64,000 nt of DNA. It comes from Boswellia sacra (lineage: Eukaryota > Streptophyta > Magnoliopsida > Sapindales > Burseraceae). The notes under the pieces are model-generated. The model was not told where the DNA came from. It made no database searches and was given only the letters and a program-made list of their open reading frames with translations. The stretch spans positions 25,404-89,403 of the forward strand of contig SNVD02014125.1 of NCBI GenBank assembly GCA_013180625.2, in the 5' to 3' direction. This document shows positions 12,601 through 25,640 of the stretch, piece by piece. Made by a program: the position numbers and the translations under genes. Every line of letters starts with the position of its first letter. The stretch's first letter is position 1.

Positions 12601-14596
12601 TGCTCTCATGGATTAACACTTCTCTCTCCTCTTCCATCAGCAATTGCTCTTTTCTGTTCGCCTTATTAAAGTTTCTCTTGCCTCTTGCATCATTAATAGC
12701 TTTGTACATAAATCATAAACCATCAGATATATCTCCCAAAATTGAAGATATCCAAACCATCTCCTAAGGTAAGGAGGTTGAATGAGAATTAAGAGAGCTT
12801 GCCAGGGACTCTCAAAGAAACCAATGTTAACCACATTAGCATCCAACTTATTTGCATGAATGCCATCTTTGCTTCTAACCATTTCATACCATAAAAATCC
12901 TTTTCTTGATCAGTCTCTATAGCGATTTAGCTAAAAGCAACATTTTTATTTTCTAATTTCTCCACTAAAATATGAAGCTAAACATCCCTATGCCACTCGG
13001 CATTGGCTCAATCAGTAAGCATGAACTTACTCTTTTGATTCTATTTTCAATTTCAATCCTCATCCATATTCTTTGCATTAGATAATAAGACCACAAATGT
13101 TTAGCCTATATGTACATGTTGTGTCTGTTTGTAACCTAGTAATATCCATGACCTTAAATATATTTTAAAGAAAAAAAGAAACTCAATCACATAAACATGC
13201 CCCACATAAGTGTCTATGTACACAAAGGAGAAGGAAGCCAACAATTTTTCAGACATTCAAATAAAAAGTGAAGAAGTGTGGGACGTACATATCACAAAGA
13301 GCATAAATGCGAGGAGGATGCAAACAAAGCACCGGTCACGCAAGCCCCTCAAACAAAAGCAACTGCTTTCTTTTCTCTGTATGTCTTGATTTGTGATGGC
13401 CCCACACCAACCACACTTGAAAGTAGGCGAATAAGATGACAGAAGAAGATGCAATCCACAACCCCAACATTTTGGCTCATTATCCTTCACAACCATTGTC
13501 ACAAAGTGTTCCTACAAGTGCAATCAATCTTACATGTTAACACCTCTGATATGTCCTTTTCAATCTAGCATCCCACATTGCCATTGCACTCTCTTCAAGT
13601 TCAGAGGTTATAATGTTTCCTGCCTACCATATCAATTTCTTGGTAGCGTTTATTCAACAAAACCTCAATGTAGTTAAGTTGCAAATATTATTTCAAACTT
13701 TAGTTTCTCATTACACGCTTTTAACTTCCTCACGTCTCTCAAAATTAAATATCAGTTTTAAGGTAGACTTCTATAAGAAATTTATCAAACCCATTTCCAC
13801 TTATATTATCCTAGCAGAAAATCATCTTATACATTAATATGTTCTTAACTTAATTTTACTATATTTTCTTTGTTATGCATCTGCATATGTTCCTATTTCG
13901 GAACTAATGAGTTCTTACACTTGACACTCACAACCAAATTAACTAGATACCGATCTTTCCTTTATTCCCCTTATCACTGATCCATATGTGATTATATTAA
14001 ATCCACTTTGCAAATTCAAGCAAATCTTTTTTACCCCATTTACATAAAATCTATCAAATTCAAAAACAAGACCTTTCCACATATCTATTTGACCCCATTT
14101 ACTTAAATTCTATCAAATTCAAAATTTCACCTTTTCACATATCTGTCTCTTCATTGATCATACCTTAAACCTTTTATGTATTAAAATCATCTTTATAACC
14201 TACACTTTAATACCGATCTTACGAATTTACCGCAAAAATATTGTAAAACATTTGTTAGAATAATAACAAACTCTACCATAGAATAGAATGTACAAGAATT
14301 TGCAATCCAAATCATTACTACAACTTTGATTAAACTAAAGAGATTGCAAAGACAGCAGTGTAAAAAGTTCCATTCAAGGCCATAATGTTACCAAAAAAAA
14401 AAAAGATATGCAGTGATTGGATTTCATTTCTACCTGTCAAAATCCATTCAGTAATTGATGTTGACTAATGGGTTCGTTCAAAAGAACATGAGAGACCAAT
14501 AACGAAACAATAAAAAAAATTAATAAAAAAAGAGAGAGTGATTATCGCCCAAATATTCCCAAAAAATAAAGAGATTACCTTGGCCAACGAGGCCAT
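9653..14596 (-). CDS. DHHC-type protein S-acyltransferase (PAT)
   Basis: Four coding exons on the minus strand: 14579-14596, 13289-13511, 10885-11183 and 9653-10135, giving 1023 nt, 340 residues. Phases 0, 1 and 0 agree at all three junctions. It attaches palmitate to cysteines of membrane-associated proteins. The N-terminal part has paired cysteines ([14 protein letters not shown]) and a hydrophobic segment. Two more membrane segments follow, then the cysteine-rich domain [20 protein letters not shown] and the catalytic DHHC. Intron 3 splits DHHCPF from [13 protein letters not shown]. The C-terminal half holds the remaining membrane segments. Length and motifs fit plant PATs; my best recollection is the PAT11-like branch, not certain. 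The first exon encodes only MASLAK; an open frame continues upstream without an ATG, so 14596 is the likely start. Intron 2 is 2.1 kb and holds an antisense PPR fragment. Confidence 0.88.
11184..13288 (-). other. Intron 2 of the acyltransferase gene
   Basis: A 2.1-kb intron with donor at 13288 and acceptor AG at 11184-11185. Besides the PPR fragment at its 3' end, it holds a poly(A)/poly(T)-rich stretch near 11930-12060 and short open frames (12073-12276 plus, 12637-12882 minus) that I could not assign. The extra length probably reflects inserted sequence. Confidence 0.6.
11190..11415 (+). pseudogene. Fragment of a PPR gene, antisense inside an intron
   Basis: The plus strand is open for 73 codons from 11197. 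It reads like one and a half pentatricopeptide units of a mitochondrial or plastid PPR protein, with motifs [15 protein letters not shown] and [13 protein letters not shown]. It has no start region and hits a stop right after LIEK, so it is a short fragment, not a gene. It lies within about 10 bp of the 3' splice site of intron 2 of the acyltransferase gene on the other strand. The pyrimidine tract of that splice site overlaps its first bases. How it arrived is unknown. Confidence 0.75.
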
Positions 14597-15893
14597 AGCT
14601 GGGGCTGGGGTTGGAGATGGAACCAGACAAAAGAGAGAACGAAACGCAATGTTCGTTGGCTTCCGCTGGCTCTTCTCCAACTTGGGTTGATTGATTCACG
14701 ACCAGTGACTAGCTTTTGCCTTGCCTTTTGCGGGGTAAACCTGCGCAGGCCGTCCATATTTTTGTTTTTTAAACATTTTTATATTTATATAAATATTTTT
14801 TTTTCATTGTGTGTAAAAGTAAAAAAAATTCAGTATTTTATTAAAAAATTATCAATTTATTAAACAAAAATATATTTTTAATGTTAATTTTTTTTAACTT
14901 TTTTTATGATAATTTGAATCAAACGCTATAATTGAAAAATAATTGTCCTAACAAGTAAAGCTTCTGGAGTTAAAAGTAAAAATTAAAAATTTTTATTAGG
15001 AAAAATAATTATTTTAAGGCAAATACTATAGAGAGTCAATGATTTTATAACACTATAGAGAGAAATAGAAAGATTCTTTTAAAATTAAAACTAGTTTTTA
15101 AAGCGATTATTCATTTTTCAATCGTAATATTAAATTTAATAATTTTGATCTATTTTTATATTTCGTAATATAAAAATCGGTCTTTCATTTTGGAAAAAGA
15201 AACAAAAAATAGTGATCGTCATTTTGAAGCTCTCTCACGGTGACTGTTAACCAAATGTTTTGAGGCATAAGCCCAAGCTACGTGTATTAAGGTGACGTGT
15301 GGAATGTGGATGTAGAATGTTACAGAAGTTACAGAAGATTTTTGATATCAAACAATCTCATCACATAAATAATTATATTAATTAAATAATTATTTTTATT
15401 TATTATTAATTTCATCCATCTATTAATGATATTCTACTAAATTAGAATACATGAAATTCGATTAATTTTATACATAACATATCACCTGAGATCCCATTCT
15501 ACTGGCAAATAAATCACATCTTCGCATTGTGGTAAGGCTCGTGGTTCATACAAATTCAATACTGAACTATATATATATACACACACACATATATAAAGGC
15601 TTCATGTGTAGCAACATTTAATTCCCTTTAAATCTCATCAATTTTGACAATTTCCATAGATGTCACAATATCAAAAGAAATTAAGCCTGAATTCGGAAAT
15701 TGGTAACAAAATTTGACATTTACAAGTATGGCGTGCAGTAGAAGTACAACAAAGCCAGTCTATGAGAATCAAAGTATACCAACCTTTTCCTCTCAAAGTA
15801 TTCTCCAAGTGCATGGCTGCTCTTTCTAAGTTTCTATTTGAGGGACTTCAAAACTCAACCATATTACTGTATAGAGATCAACGGATCAAAGAA
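14597..15893. other. Intergenic between acyltransferase and thioredoxin-DUF179 genes
   Basis: 14597-14757 is the probable leader of the acyltransferase gene (moderately GC-rich). 14760-15500 is strongly AT-rich with poly(A/T) runs. 15570-15595 is an AT/AC microsatellite. 15600-15893 is probably 3' UTR of the thioredoxin-DUF179 gene. No other gene was seen. Confidence 0.5.
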
Positions 15894-18800
15894 TCAACTT
15901 TGTGGCCAATCTACATGTCTCGTACTCTCATCACTGATGCTCCAAGCTCCCCCGGCAATCTCACTGAAAAGCTGGTCCCAACCCCAGCTTGAATAACCCA
16001 CGAAAAACCAATAGTCAGAAATAGAATGATTGGCTGACTTCAGTTCTTCAATCACATTAAATGTCGTTGATTGATCAAGAAAGTAAATTCCCGGAAGGAC
16101 TTCTGGGCATTGGCTATTAGTAACTCTACGAGTTAAACAAACGAAAGGCATTCCTTGTTTTATGACTGGCCCCCCAAAAGACAGAGGAGCATGTTTTAGG
16201 AACTCTAGCCCTTCCTCAAGTTTCTGCAGAGAGTTCCAACTGATATGCCTGTTGACAATCAGACCTTCAAATCCAATATCTTGACCTGCCTTCACTAGGA
16301 GGATTTTTGAATTATCAAATGGCTGTACATTGAGAAGTTTATCCGTAGCTATGAGGACAGAACCAACTGCCAGATGATGGGCTGTTTTATGCATGCCGTT
16401 AGGAAGATGAGATTTCACCTGTCTGTCTTTGCTAGTTCCTTTTGGCGTCCCACTCTTTAATATGACTTCATGGAAACTTTCCTTTGAGACAGGAGCTTCC
16501 TCATGGCTGGTATCTGGTGATGAGCCCTCGAACAAGTTTTGATGCCTTCCCCCCTTCTCAGCTACAGTCCGTATAATTCCTATCAGAACAAGAAATTGAA
16601 AATTCAATAAAAACTAGAACAACTCAAACGTCAAAAAGTACTTTCAGCTCAAAATAGACGGTTAACACCTGGAAATTACTTAAATGAATAAAAGACTACA
16701 AAAGAAGGAAGACATTCCTTTGCGTAGGATGTTTTCTTCAGTACATAACTTGTATAATTTAATACTTATCAAACTTTTCATATCATAAATCAGACGTATT
16801 GTGAGGAACAAATTTGAATAGCAACTTTGCTTTGTCACACTCAATGTGCAATAGAGGAGTTACAGAGAAGAAGCCTAAGATTAACATGGGTCTGAGCTTT
16901 GAAGATAACCATCTAAAGGAAAAAACATTCTTATCTTGAACAAAGAAAATATATGTATATGGGGAACAGGTCATGGTTATTTCCTAGGCTTAAGCAGCAA
17001 AGAAACATAATATATCCTCCATAAGCAAAAGAAATACTTCCACATGAAAAGTTGATATGTCAGTTGAAAAATACATCCTTCACATTCATGTTCGGATTTG
17101 ATATATCTCATTCGTGCTTAATGTTATCAATTTATATTTTTCACTTCTCAAGCAAAGACCATATAAGAAAATAGACTCAATTGGAAGGCTTCCCAAACTT
17201 CTACTGACTAAAATGCCATAGACTTTTCCTAAAAAGGAGAAATATGTATATCCACTTCATAAGAAAAAACAATAACATTCTGAAGATCCAAAAGCAGCCA
17301 AAACTAGAACAGCCAAGAAAACAGTCATTCCAAACAATATTAAAAAAATCATTTTGAAAATAGCACTAGCAAATAGCTATTGCAAATACTAGAATTGGAA
17401 GTAGTGGGAAAGCGTGTGACCAATAGTCCAATTAGAAGCAACATCAAAGTTTATCAATTGAAAGCAGCTAGCATAACACAAATGTATATATTGATAGCAT
17501 GCCATAAGGTGTTGCCTGAATATATGTTACCCTTCTCGCCAACAAGATGAGCCGAATTATTTCCACGATCAGCTATAAACTTGATAACATCAGATACGGC
17601 TATATCGCCTTCGTAAGGAATTGCATCTTTCTTTTCTGCTGGAAACAAAATCAGCGCAGGATAAACTTCCCTCTGCATATTCCAAGTCACCAAAAATTAT
17701 TTTTTTGTCAAAATAAAATAAATAAATAAGGAAAAGACAAAATTTTGAAAATATAACTTGCATTTCTGGATTATATTCAAAATTTTGAAAATCACTTCTA
17801 GATCATAAACGAAAACCTCCTTCACCAAAATCTAGTGGAGAGAACATTATGGGTCAATGTAAAAAGTCTTCTCTCCTATTTTCTTCTTCATCTATTCCAT
17901 CGTACTTTACCAAAACAGTAAAAAAAAAGATCAGGTGCTTTAAACTCGATTCTTGTCTTCCTCTTTCTCTCTTCTTAAACAGTGGAAAGGAGACTGACCA
18001 ATGTTAATCTTTTCACTGTTGCACCCTTATAATGGATCACATTAATGAAATTCACAACTAGGAATAGAACTCAAAATTTTAGATTATATCTAGAGTTTTT
18101 GAAAATTACTTTCGGATCATAAACCAAATAGGCTCTTATATTTTCCCATCTCTACTCCAGCAGTCCTCTGGCATTGCCACGGGAAGATAGTTGATATTTA
18201 AAATTTCACATAAATGTGAGCAAAAAATCATAAAATTGTAATTTGTACCCAAAAAATAAAGAAATAATAAAAGGTCAACAAATATTCAAGATTATGCTGT
18301 TAAAATCTAGACGAACTTTTATTATCATAAAAGAGCAATCACATGCTACCAGAACAGAACATACCATGACCATAGTTTATGCACGGTAAAATAGGCATTG
18401 CTTCAAGAATAAGTACCTGAGTCAATGACATTAGGATTGAACTGCAATCATTCATTGTGCAATCCATTAAGTAGATCCGGGGACATTTAAACGTACCTTT
18501 CTTCAAGTTGTCTGCCACAAATAATACCCTCTGTCAAACTTAAATGTTTAAAGAATTTATATACTCATGTGAACTTTTTTCAGTTTAAATCTAACACAAA
18601 ATGTTGCTGTAGAGTAAATTTGAGACGAAAAGATCACACAAATTAATTTCTCTATGGTCAACCTAAATTGCAAAGTACATATACCATGAATTCCCTCTTT
18701 TTAATTGATTTTTGTCAATAAAGAATAGTAGCAATTGGGGAAGGTATGAAACAAATAGTCAAAAACTGGCAAGATATGATATTCTAGGTAGCCGGCCCCA

Positions 18801-21800
18801 AAGAGATATGATCCTTTCACCTCCTGGTTGGAATATTGAGGGTCATATCATTCAAACCATCCATGAGCAGTTTCTTGGGGGCATTCTCTTTATTAATTTC
18901 ATCCATATAGGTTCAAGAAATTATTAGTCTTAAAAGGTGATTAAAGATTTCAAGAAGCAATCCTTCAAAAGGACTATCATAAGAGAATAGTTTACTAGCC
19001 AACAACATTCAACTTCATGCATGTTTTAATCAACTAGATTTACATCTGATTGCTGACAACAATGCAGGGAAGAATAAAATGGTACACAAGTGCTGTAAAA
19101 AACAAAATAGTTATCGCCTTATTTGCCATATTGAGGAAGAAATTCATAATACTTGAGTAGATTAATCTAATTTGAAAATTTAAAGCATACCAAGAAGATG
19201 ATCCATGATATTTTGTCAAGCCAAGACAGCAAGGGACAAAAGAACACTGGAGCATAAACACAACTAATAAAACATTTAAGCACTTACCACCACTTAAATC
19301 TGTTTCCCCATTCCCAAATCCATTCTCCAACATTTTCATGTAGCCCTTTATTGACCGATACACTTCACGAACGACTAGTTCCATTCTCTGGCAAAACCCA
19401 CACCAACCACCACTAAAAAGCACCAACACATCCTCATCGCAAGCACGAAAAGCATTTTCAGTGTCAGATTGATTTAAATCGACAACCAGCTCAGAGAAAG
19501 TACGAGTTGTAAGTCGAGGAATAGAATCCACTTCATGGAAATCCATATTAACAAATGGTGGTTGAGTGGCCTCCCTAGAACTTTGAAGAATAGAATCATC
19601 AGATCGTCGATATGGACTAAGACTCCCATTGAGAAATCCATGAAGAAAATCAGCCAGCGAAGAATAGCTGTACATTTTCTCTTCGGGGAAAACATAGTGC
19701 TGCTGTGATGTTGGATCAACTATGGCCAGGGATGGAATAGTTGATCCACCAGTCAAAACTCTAAGTAAGCGATAATTACCATCACTAAAAAGAAATGAAC
19801 CACTGAATCTTTGAAAGTAAGATTGTGGTTCCCCTGAGTTGTATACTTCGAAAGAACTTTTCTCTTCTACATCTATACCTATATCATTTGCAAGATCATG
19901 ATCTTGCAAATGTTGGTCGTGTTTTTCAGATATCAACTGTTTCTTTGCATCAACAGAAGTTGTCTTTCCCTCATCAAGATGAGAAAGTTTAAAATTTGCA
20001 GTTTTGGAATTTTCATCATGTTCCACCACAGATTGACTAACGCCTTCTGGTAACTGATCTTTTTCTGGATCACTAGCAACTGTAGCAAGGCCTTCCTTTA
20101 ATGTTGGTGCTGAGGCTTGACTAGATTGAATTTCTGTTAGTGATGGTGATGCGTCTCCTACATTGACGTCAATATCTTCAGATAAAAGATGGAAACCTAC
20201 ATCTTTTGCAACTGAACTCAGTTTTGCTTGCTTTTTCTTTTGAAGAAGGTACTCCAAGATCTCGTGCAAGGAATTGCCTTGCAACTCTGGAGCTACATTA
20301 TCTAAAGTGATATGTTTACCTTCATTTATAACCATGATTGACATCTTATCCTTAAACTTAATCTGCTTAGCTGTTGAAGATAGCTTTAACTTAGGATGTC
20401 CAGATGCACTAGGGGAAGCTTGATTAGACTGGACAGAGAGCCTCCCCGGCCAGTCACTATTCTTCTGACTTATTTGATATGGAATCAAATAGTCCAGTGC
20501 AAGTTCCCTAAAAGTGTCCAGAACTTCCTTAGACTTTCTTCTAGTTTCTGACGAGTCAGATAATCTATCTACAAACAGAAGTATTGATGGCTTATGTGCA
20601 GGTAAAACAGTGTCAAGTTCCTCTCCATCACCATCTAGCTACATGACGTGAAAGAAAAATATACCAATCACTCATATGGGATAAACAAAGTTATAACAGC
20701 AACACGAAAGATAATAACTAATTGAAAGGCACAGAGACAAAGATAAAGCTAGAAATAAAGCAAATTCTTTTACTGGTTGTATATCAACACTACAGATACC
20801 AGAAATCAATAAAATAATAAAATATTAATAATAAATAAAAGGGTTTAGTACAAAATAATAAAATCAGAAAGCAATATTAGAAAAAAAAAACTGAAAGGTC
20901 CTACAATGATCCTAAAAAAAAAATATTGATGATCCATTAGATGTAAACAAAAATTAAAGGGTTTATTTTATTTTTTAAAATTTTTCTATTTTCAACCTTT
21001 GGATGTATCCAACAGCTAAAAACTTCAAGTCTGAGCTTTAACAAAATTGGCACTTGAGATTTTCAGCCATTTGATGTATCCAACAACTAAAAGCAAACAA
21101 ATGTAAAAAGATAAAATTAATTAATAATATGAGTTCACAACAAAAGTGATTGAATACAAACAAATCCAAATTAACTGTTCCAAAAACTCCTCTCCACTTT
21201 AGCTTTTTCTTTAAAATCTGCTCTCTCCCCGTCATTCCTTTTACAGGTTCTCTATCTTTATTATCTCTCTCTGTTGTCCTCTCAAATCTTTGACATAGTT
21301 TTCACAAAGAAACAATAAGAGGAATAAAAAATGACCAAAGTTGTCAAAATACCACCATAACACAATACCATCATATCAACATACCACCACCATACAATAC
21401 CAATGTACTATAATACCACCAACCACTATATTACTAGACCAACATAGAAGTATCATATTTGTGGTATGATGGTATTGTAGTATGCTGGTATTGTGTTATG
21501 GTGATATGATGTTATGGTGGTATTGTGTTATAGTGGTGGTGGTACTGAGAAACAAACACTGAGATAATATAGAGAGATAAAAACCAACAAGCTGCAACCC
21601 CTTGTCGAAACATCTCCATCAACCACATCAAAGTCATGAATTACTTTATAAGTTATTGGCATCTTTGATATTCTTTCTTTGAGAAAGAGAAACAATTAAA
21701 TGTTAAGGATTTGAGAGGAAGAAGAGATAATATACAAAGGAGTCATATAGTAGAGACAAAGAGAGAAACATGAAATAGATGATGGGGAGAGGTGAAAATT

Positions 21801-24800
21801 TTTTAGAGAAAAAGATTTTAACCAATCAAAAGGATTTATCTAGGTCTACTATTATGGCTTTTGCTCAATGCTCATTCCATGCACCTCTTTTTTTTTTTTT
21901 GGCATAAAATTCGAGATTTTTTTCATAAACTTCGGGAAATGAGCATAAACTTCGGGAATCATGAATATTTCCAACTTTTTTGTGGAATTCCTAAAATTTA
22001 TACTCATTTCCGAATTTTATAAAAAAAAAATCTCGAACTTTATGCAAAAATAAATAAATAAATAAAAACAAACCAGCGGCATAGAATGCACTGCACGGAG
22101 CATTTTATTAGAACCATAGTACTACAGATTAACAATATTATCTTTGTTTATGTAAAGCCCCCAAAGTAAAATTCGTGAGAGCGACGAATGCATGTAAAGC
22201 TTAAAAGGACAATATTTTTACTTAGTAAAGGCTGGGGCCATTACAACATTACCCTAATGATATTGAAAGACTCTTATTCTTTGTGGTTAGTCAGCTCTTC
22301 ATTTTTCTTCTCACTCAAATCTTAAAATTCTTTTTCTTTTCATGGTTATATGCATTCATACTAGCATAGGTTTTATGTCTTTTATTTGATGTATTAGATA
22401 ATTTATCTTGACGGATAATGTTCATTACATTCAACTTTTAGCAAGTTGTTTCTTCTTTCCATTTCATCAAATAAATTATCCTTCTTTTGTCAAGGTTTTC
22501 TAAGGTATAAACATTTAAAAAAAGACATATTCTTTATCATCATTAACATAATCATCCCCACAAAAAATAAGCACAATTTTTCATCAATTAAGACCATGTT
22601 CAATATATCTATAATTACAAAAAAGTAAGGAAGAATTGCGCTTGTGCAAAGGGCATGTGTCTACATTGCAACAACATGCTTAGAAGCAAAGCTACAAGTT
22701 AACATCGATAAAAAAAATAAAATAAATCACATAATGTAATACGAGATCTAACCCAAACCAATGCAATATTTACCTAATGCAAAAGCACAAAAGAGACCCT
22801 CATAGGCGTCTAGCATAATGAGATGAACATGCTTGTGATGCAAGCCCATTCAATTAAATATGTTGGACGAACATAGGCAAGCAATTAAATTTCTGTCCAT
22901 CGGAAAGCAGCAGATCAAAAAGTTTATCTAAGCTCAACGATGTAACTCAGAAGAACACAGTATAAATATCATTGGATAAAAAATGAGTCCTCATCACACA
23001 AGCATGAGCCATTCCTCACCAATCTAACTCTTGATATTACCAACTTGCAATTAAGACTTTATCAAGTGATTATCTCAAAAAGCATAAGTCATACCTAGAA
23101 CATTGGGCATAAAACAACATAATGTACAAAAACTTCATAGGGATGTTGAAAAACAGAAGATAAAACAAGATGCAGAAAAAATAAGTTTACCTCAGCAACA
23201 ATTTCATTATTCATCTGTAGAATGTTTTGAAGGTCATTCTCCTCTTTGAGAATCTTTGAACAGCTTGGACACCCAGCTACGTAAAGCATTGCCAACCATG
23301 AGTCAGAATCTCCAACGTCAAGATGTTGAAGTAATGATCTTTCTGAAACCAGACCAAATCTATGCCTTTCAGGAGGCAGAAAGAATTCTCTTGCAACAGA
23401 CATAAACTTTGAGAAAAAAGAATCAAATTGCTGAAACTCTTTAAATTTACAGGACAGTTCAACACCAGACATCATATTCTCAGTCTTCTGCAAAAGATCA
23501 CTCTCGTTTACTAAGCTAAATTCACCAAGCCAAGGGATTCCACTAAACCCATCTGCAGCATCACATTTCAGCTTTCCATTCTCCATGTTCTGTGTTTCCA
23601 GCAAAAAGGAAACAATCATTAACTTATTTCTCCAACAAGTCCTTTAATCATTAATTCATAGTTTTGTAATTATGCAATAAGAGACTACCAGCCACCTTCT
23701 CGATGTCATTCCCATTTGATATTTGTGCTCCATCCATCTCCCTCACAAAGCTTCTTCCAAAATGATTCCCTAAAACAAAGTTTTGGCCAGAATTATTGAT
23801 GGACAAGTTAACTACTTATCATGAAATACCACATGAGAACTTACAGAAGATTCATATCTTATGCAAACTTCAATTATTACCAACTCACAAAAAGAATTAT
23901 GCTCAGCTTCAAGGCAGATAAATGTCAGCAGAAAGTAGAAAAGAATGACTGACTCACCTTGCAATCTAATGCCGGTTTCAGTTACATTATTCTTCTCTTT
24001 GGCTAGCAGTTTAGGAGTCCATCCACAAAATTCAAACAGAATTAAAGCTTTGTCAGTTGAGTCAATAAACGCTTTTAAGTCCGCCAGGGAATTCAGAGAT
24101 GTGAGTGGAAGTTCTTCAGGCAAAACGGACATATAAGGATAAATAGAATACAAAATATTCTGAGCCCGAAGTTTTCCTTGATACTTGTAAGATACAGAGT
24201 GGTGATAGTATAAAACGGCTGTTCTCTCAGTAGCACCAATAGCATCAGCCAGCATTGTCTCAGTATTTCGATGAATAATCATCAACTTGAGTGAGTTGAA
24301 CTCATATTGCCTACCAAAAACCATTTGAGTCACTTCCTTTACAAGGGATCGAGACTCACCAGACCCTGTGGATGCCAAATTTTAACTGCAACTATAATTG
24401 AAAAAAAAAAAAAAGATATCTATTTAATTTCAATTACATTTCTAAGTTCACGAATGCTACATCATCATTGAAGGAATCTCCAAATCATTCATTTGGTGAG
24501 AAAATACAAGAAAAATGTAAGTAAATATATGGATTCAGATAAATTCTAAAACTTAAAATAAAAAAAAAAAAAAAAAACCTCATTAGTTGTACTTGTAGCT
24601 ATTTGTACCATTCAAAGTATTTGATTAAGAAATTCTTATTGGTAGTATCTACAAACCAATATTATCAAACTTTTGTGTGTTGGTTTGTTGATTTTTTATT
24701 CCATGTAATACATTTTAATTAGTTCATATAAGCATAATACCATCAAGCACATAAAAAAATCATGCCGCGATCAAATTTCTTTTAAATAGCTAAATATTCT

Positions 24801-25640
24801 CTTAGGCATTTGTACGACAATTTAAAATGTATCACATGTAAATCAAAACAGCAATCCTAAGCACACAAACTATGATTTGCTCAGAAAAATACGAAGTCTT
24901 CCCTCCACCCCACACTTGAATTGTATCAATAGCAATAAAGCACAAACAAAAGGGCAAGAAATATGCCAAAAGGGGTAAGTTTTGGGGTCTTTTTTTTATA
25001 TTAAAAAAGACAAGTTTGCAAAATTATTGGATAATCTAGTTAGTTCAACACAATTAACAAAGATACCCCCCTTTCAACACACAAACAAGTCCTCTTGTTG
25101 AGCAATGGTTGACCAAATACTCAGCACACTTGTTGTTGTTCAACACAATTAACAAAAATACCCTCCTTTCAACACAAAAACAAGTCCTTCTTGTTGAGCA
25201 ATCGTTGACCAAATACTCAGCACACTTCCTCAGGAAGTCCAGTATTTTCCTTAACAGGCACGACGAGCATTTCTCCCATGAAGTGTAATTCATAGCAATT
25301 TTACCCAAAATATTTCTGGAATGACTTTTTTCAAGTCAACCCCAAATTTTAGCCATCTTTTCATTTACCCCTCTCAAAGTAAATATCATCAATGATGCAA
25401 TAAAGCTGCAAACGAATTTCTTCTAATTTCCTAAATCAAGCAGAAACCAATGCGAATTAAAGAGAAGGGAGTACATGGAACGGTGACGATAAGGAGGATG
25501 TGAGGGTGAAGACGGATCTGAGAAGAGAAGTTTTGTTTGGTGAGGATCTGCCATTCTCCGACACCGTTTTGGTAGCAATCGACAGCTGATGACGACGCGA
25601 GAGCGAGAATCAAAGCGACGACCAGATACTTGCTCTTCAT
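15894..25640 (-). CDS. Large secretory thioredoxin-like protein with C-terminal DUF179 (AlgH/UPF0301) domain
   Basis: Eight coding exons on the minus strand: 25475-25640, 23958-24365, 23696-23769, 23191-23589, 19288-20638, 18417-18511, 17531-17672 and 15894-16579. They total 3321 nt, 1106 residues, in one open frame. Residues 1-21 look like a signal peptide (MKSKYLVVALILALASSSAV). A thioredoxin-like region follows (WQILTKQNFSSQI). CxxC-type sites occur at about 323-326 (GCPSC) and 762-765 (WCGFCQRM). Residues 945-1100 form the DUF179 domain (LAVGSVLIATDKLLN, SFGGPVI, YSSWGWDQLFSEI). The middle (about 390-640) is polar and probably disordered. It resembles an Arabidopsis protein of the same architecture (At3g19780, from memory), of unknown function. 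A role in disulphide or redox handling in the secretory pathway is inferred. Exon 6 must use the acceptor at 18512, not the AG about 20 bp upstream, to keep frame. Confidence 0.88.
21344..21545. repeat. Foldback sequence of ATACCACC/GGTGGTAT units
   Basis: The left arm (from 21344) is built of TACCACCATAACACAATACC-like units. The right arm (to 21545) is its reverse complement, with GGTATTGTGTTATGGTG. The arms are imperfect, about 80 nt each, around a short spacer. This is consistent with a MITE-like foldback or an inverted minisatellite inside intron 4. Confidence 0.6.
21895..22058. repeat. Foldback (MITE-like) element
   Basis: TTTTGGCATAAAATTCGAGA near 21897 is mirrored by TCTCGAACTTTATGCAAAA near 22038. 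The inner arms also pair (GGGAAATGAGCATAAA with TTTATACTCATTTCC). It is about 160 bp with arms of about 60 bp. A small non-autonomous DNA transposon is likely; target duplications were not identified. Confidence 0.6.
25047..25228. repeat. Tandem duplication of about 91 bp in intron 1
   Basis: Two adjacent copies, about 25047-25137 and 25138-25228, share CAACACAATTAACAAA, CAAGTCCT(T)CTTGTTGAGCAA and TTGACCAAATACTCAGCACA with few differences. The duplication lies in intron 1 of the thioredoxin-DUF179 gene and does not touch exons. Confidence 0.75.

Larger units (their letters stand above)
20639..23190 (-). other. Intron 4 of the thioredoxin-DUF179 gene, rich in repeats
   Basis: The longest intron of the gene, 2.55 kb. 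It holds two foldback elements (listed separately) and a phrase repeated in direct orientation, GATGTATCCAACA with CTAAAA after it, at about 21003 and 21074. The remainder is AT-rich. No exon or nested gene was recognised. Confidence 0.6.

Noticed and set aside
12637..12882. Minus-strand 81-codon frame in intron 2 of the acyltransferase gene
   Set aside because: No recognisable domain, no splice link to neighbouring exons; probably chance.
18512..18532. Upstream AG acceptors for exon 6 of the thioredoxin-DUF179 gene
   Set aside because: They break the reading frame; the acceptor just before 18511 restores phase and the expected family sequence.
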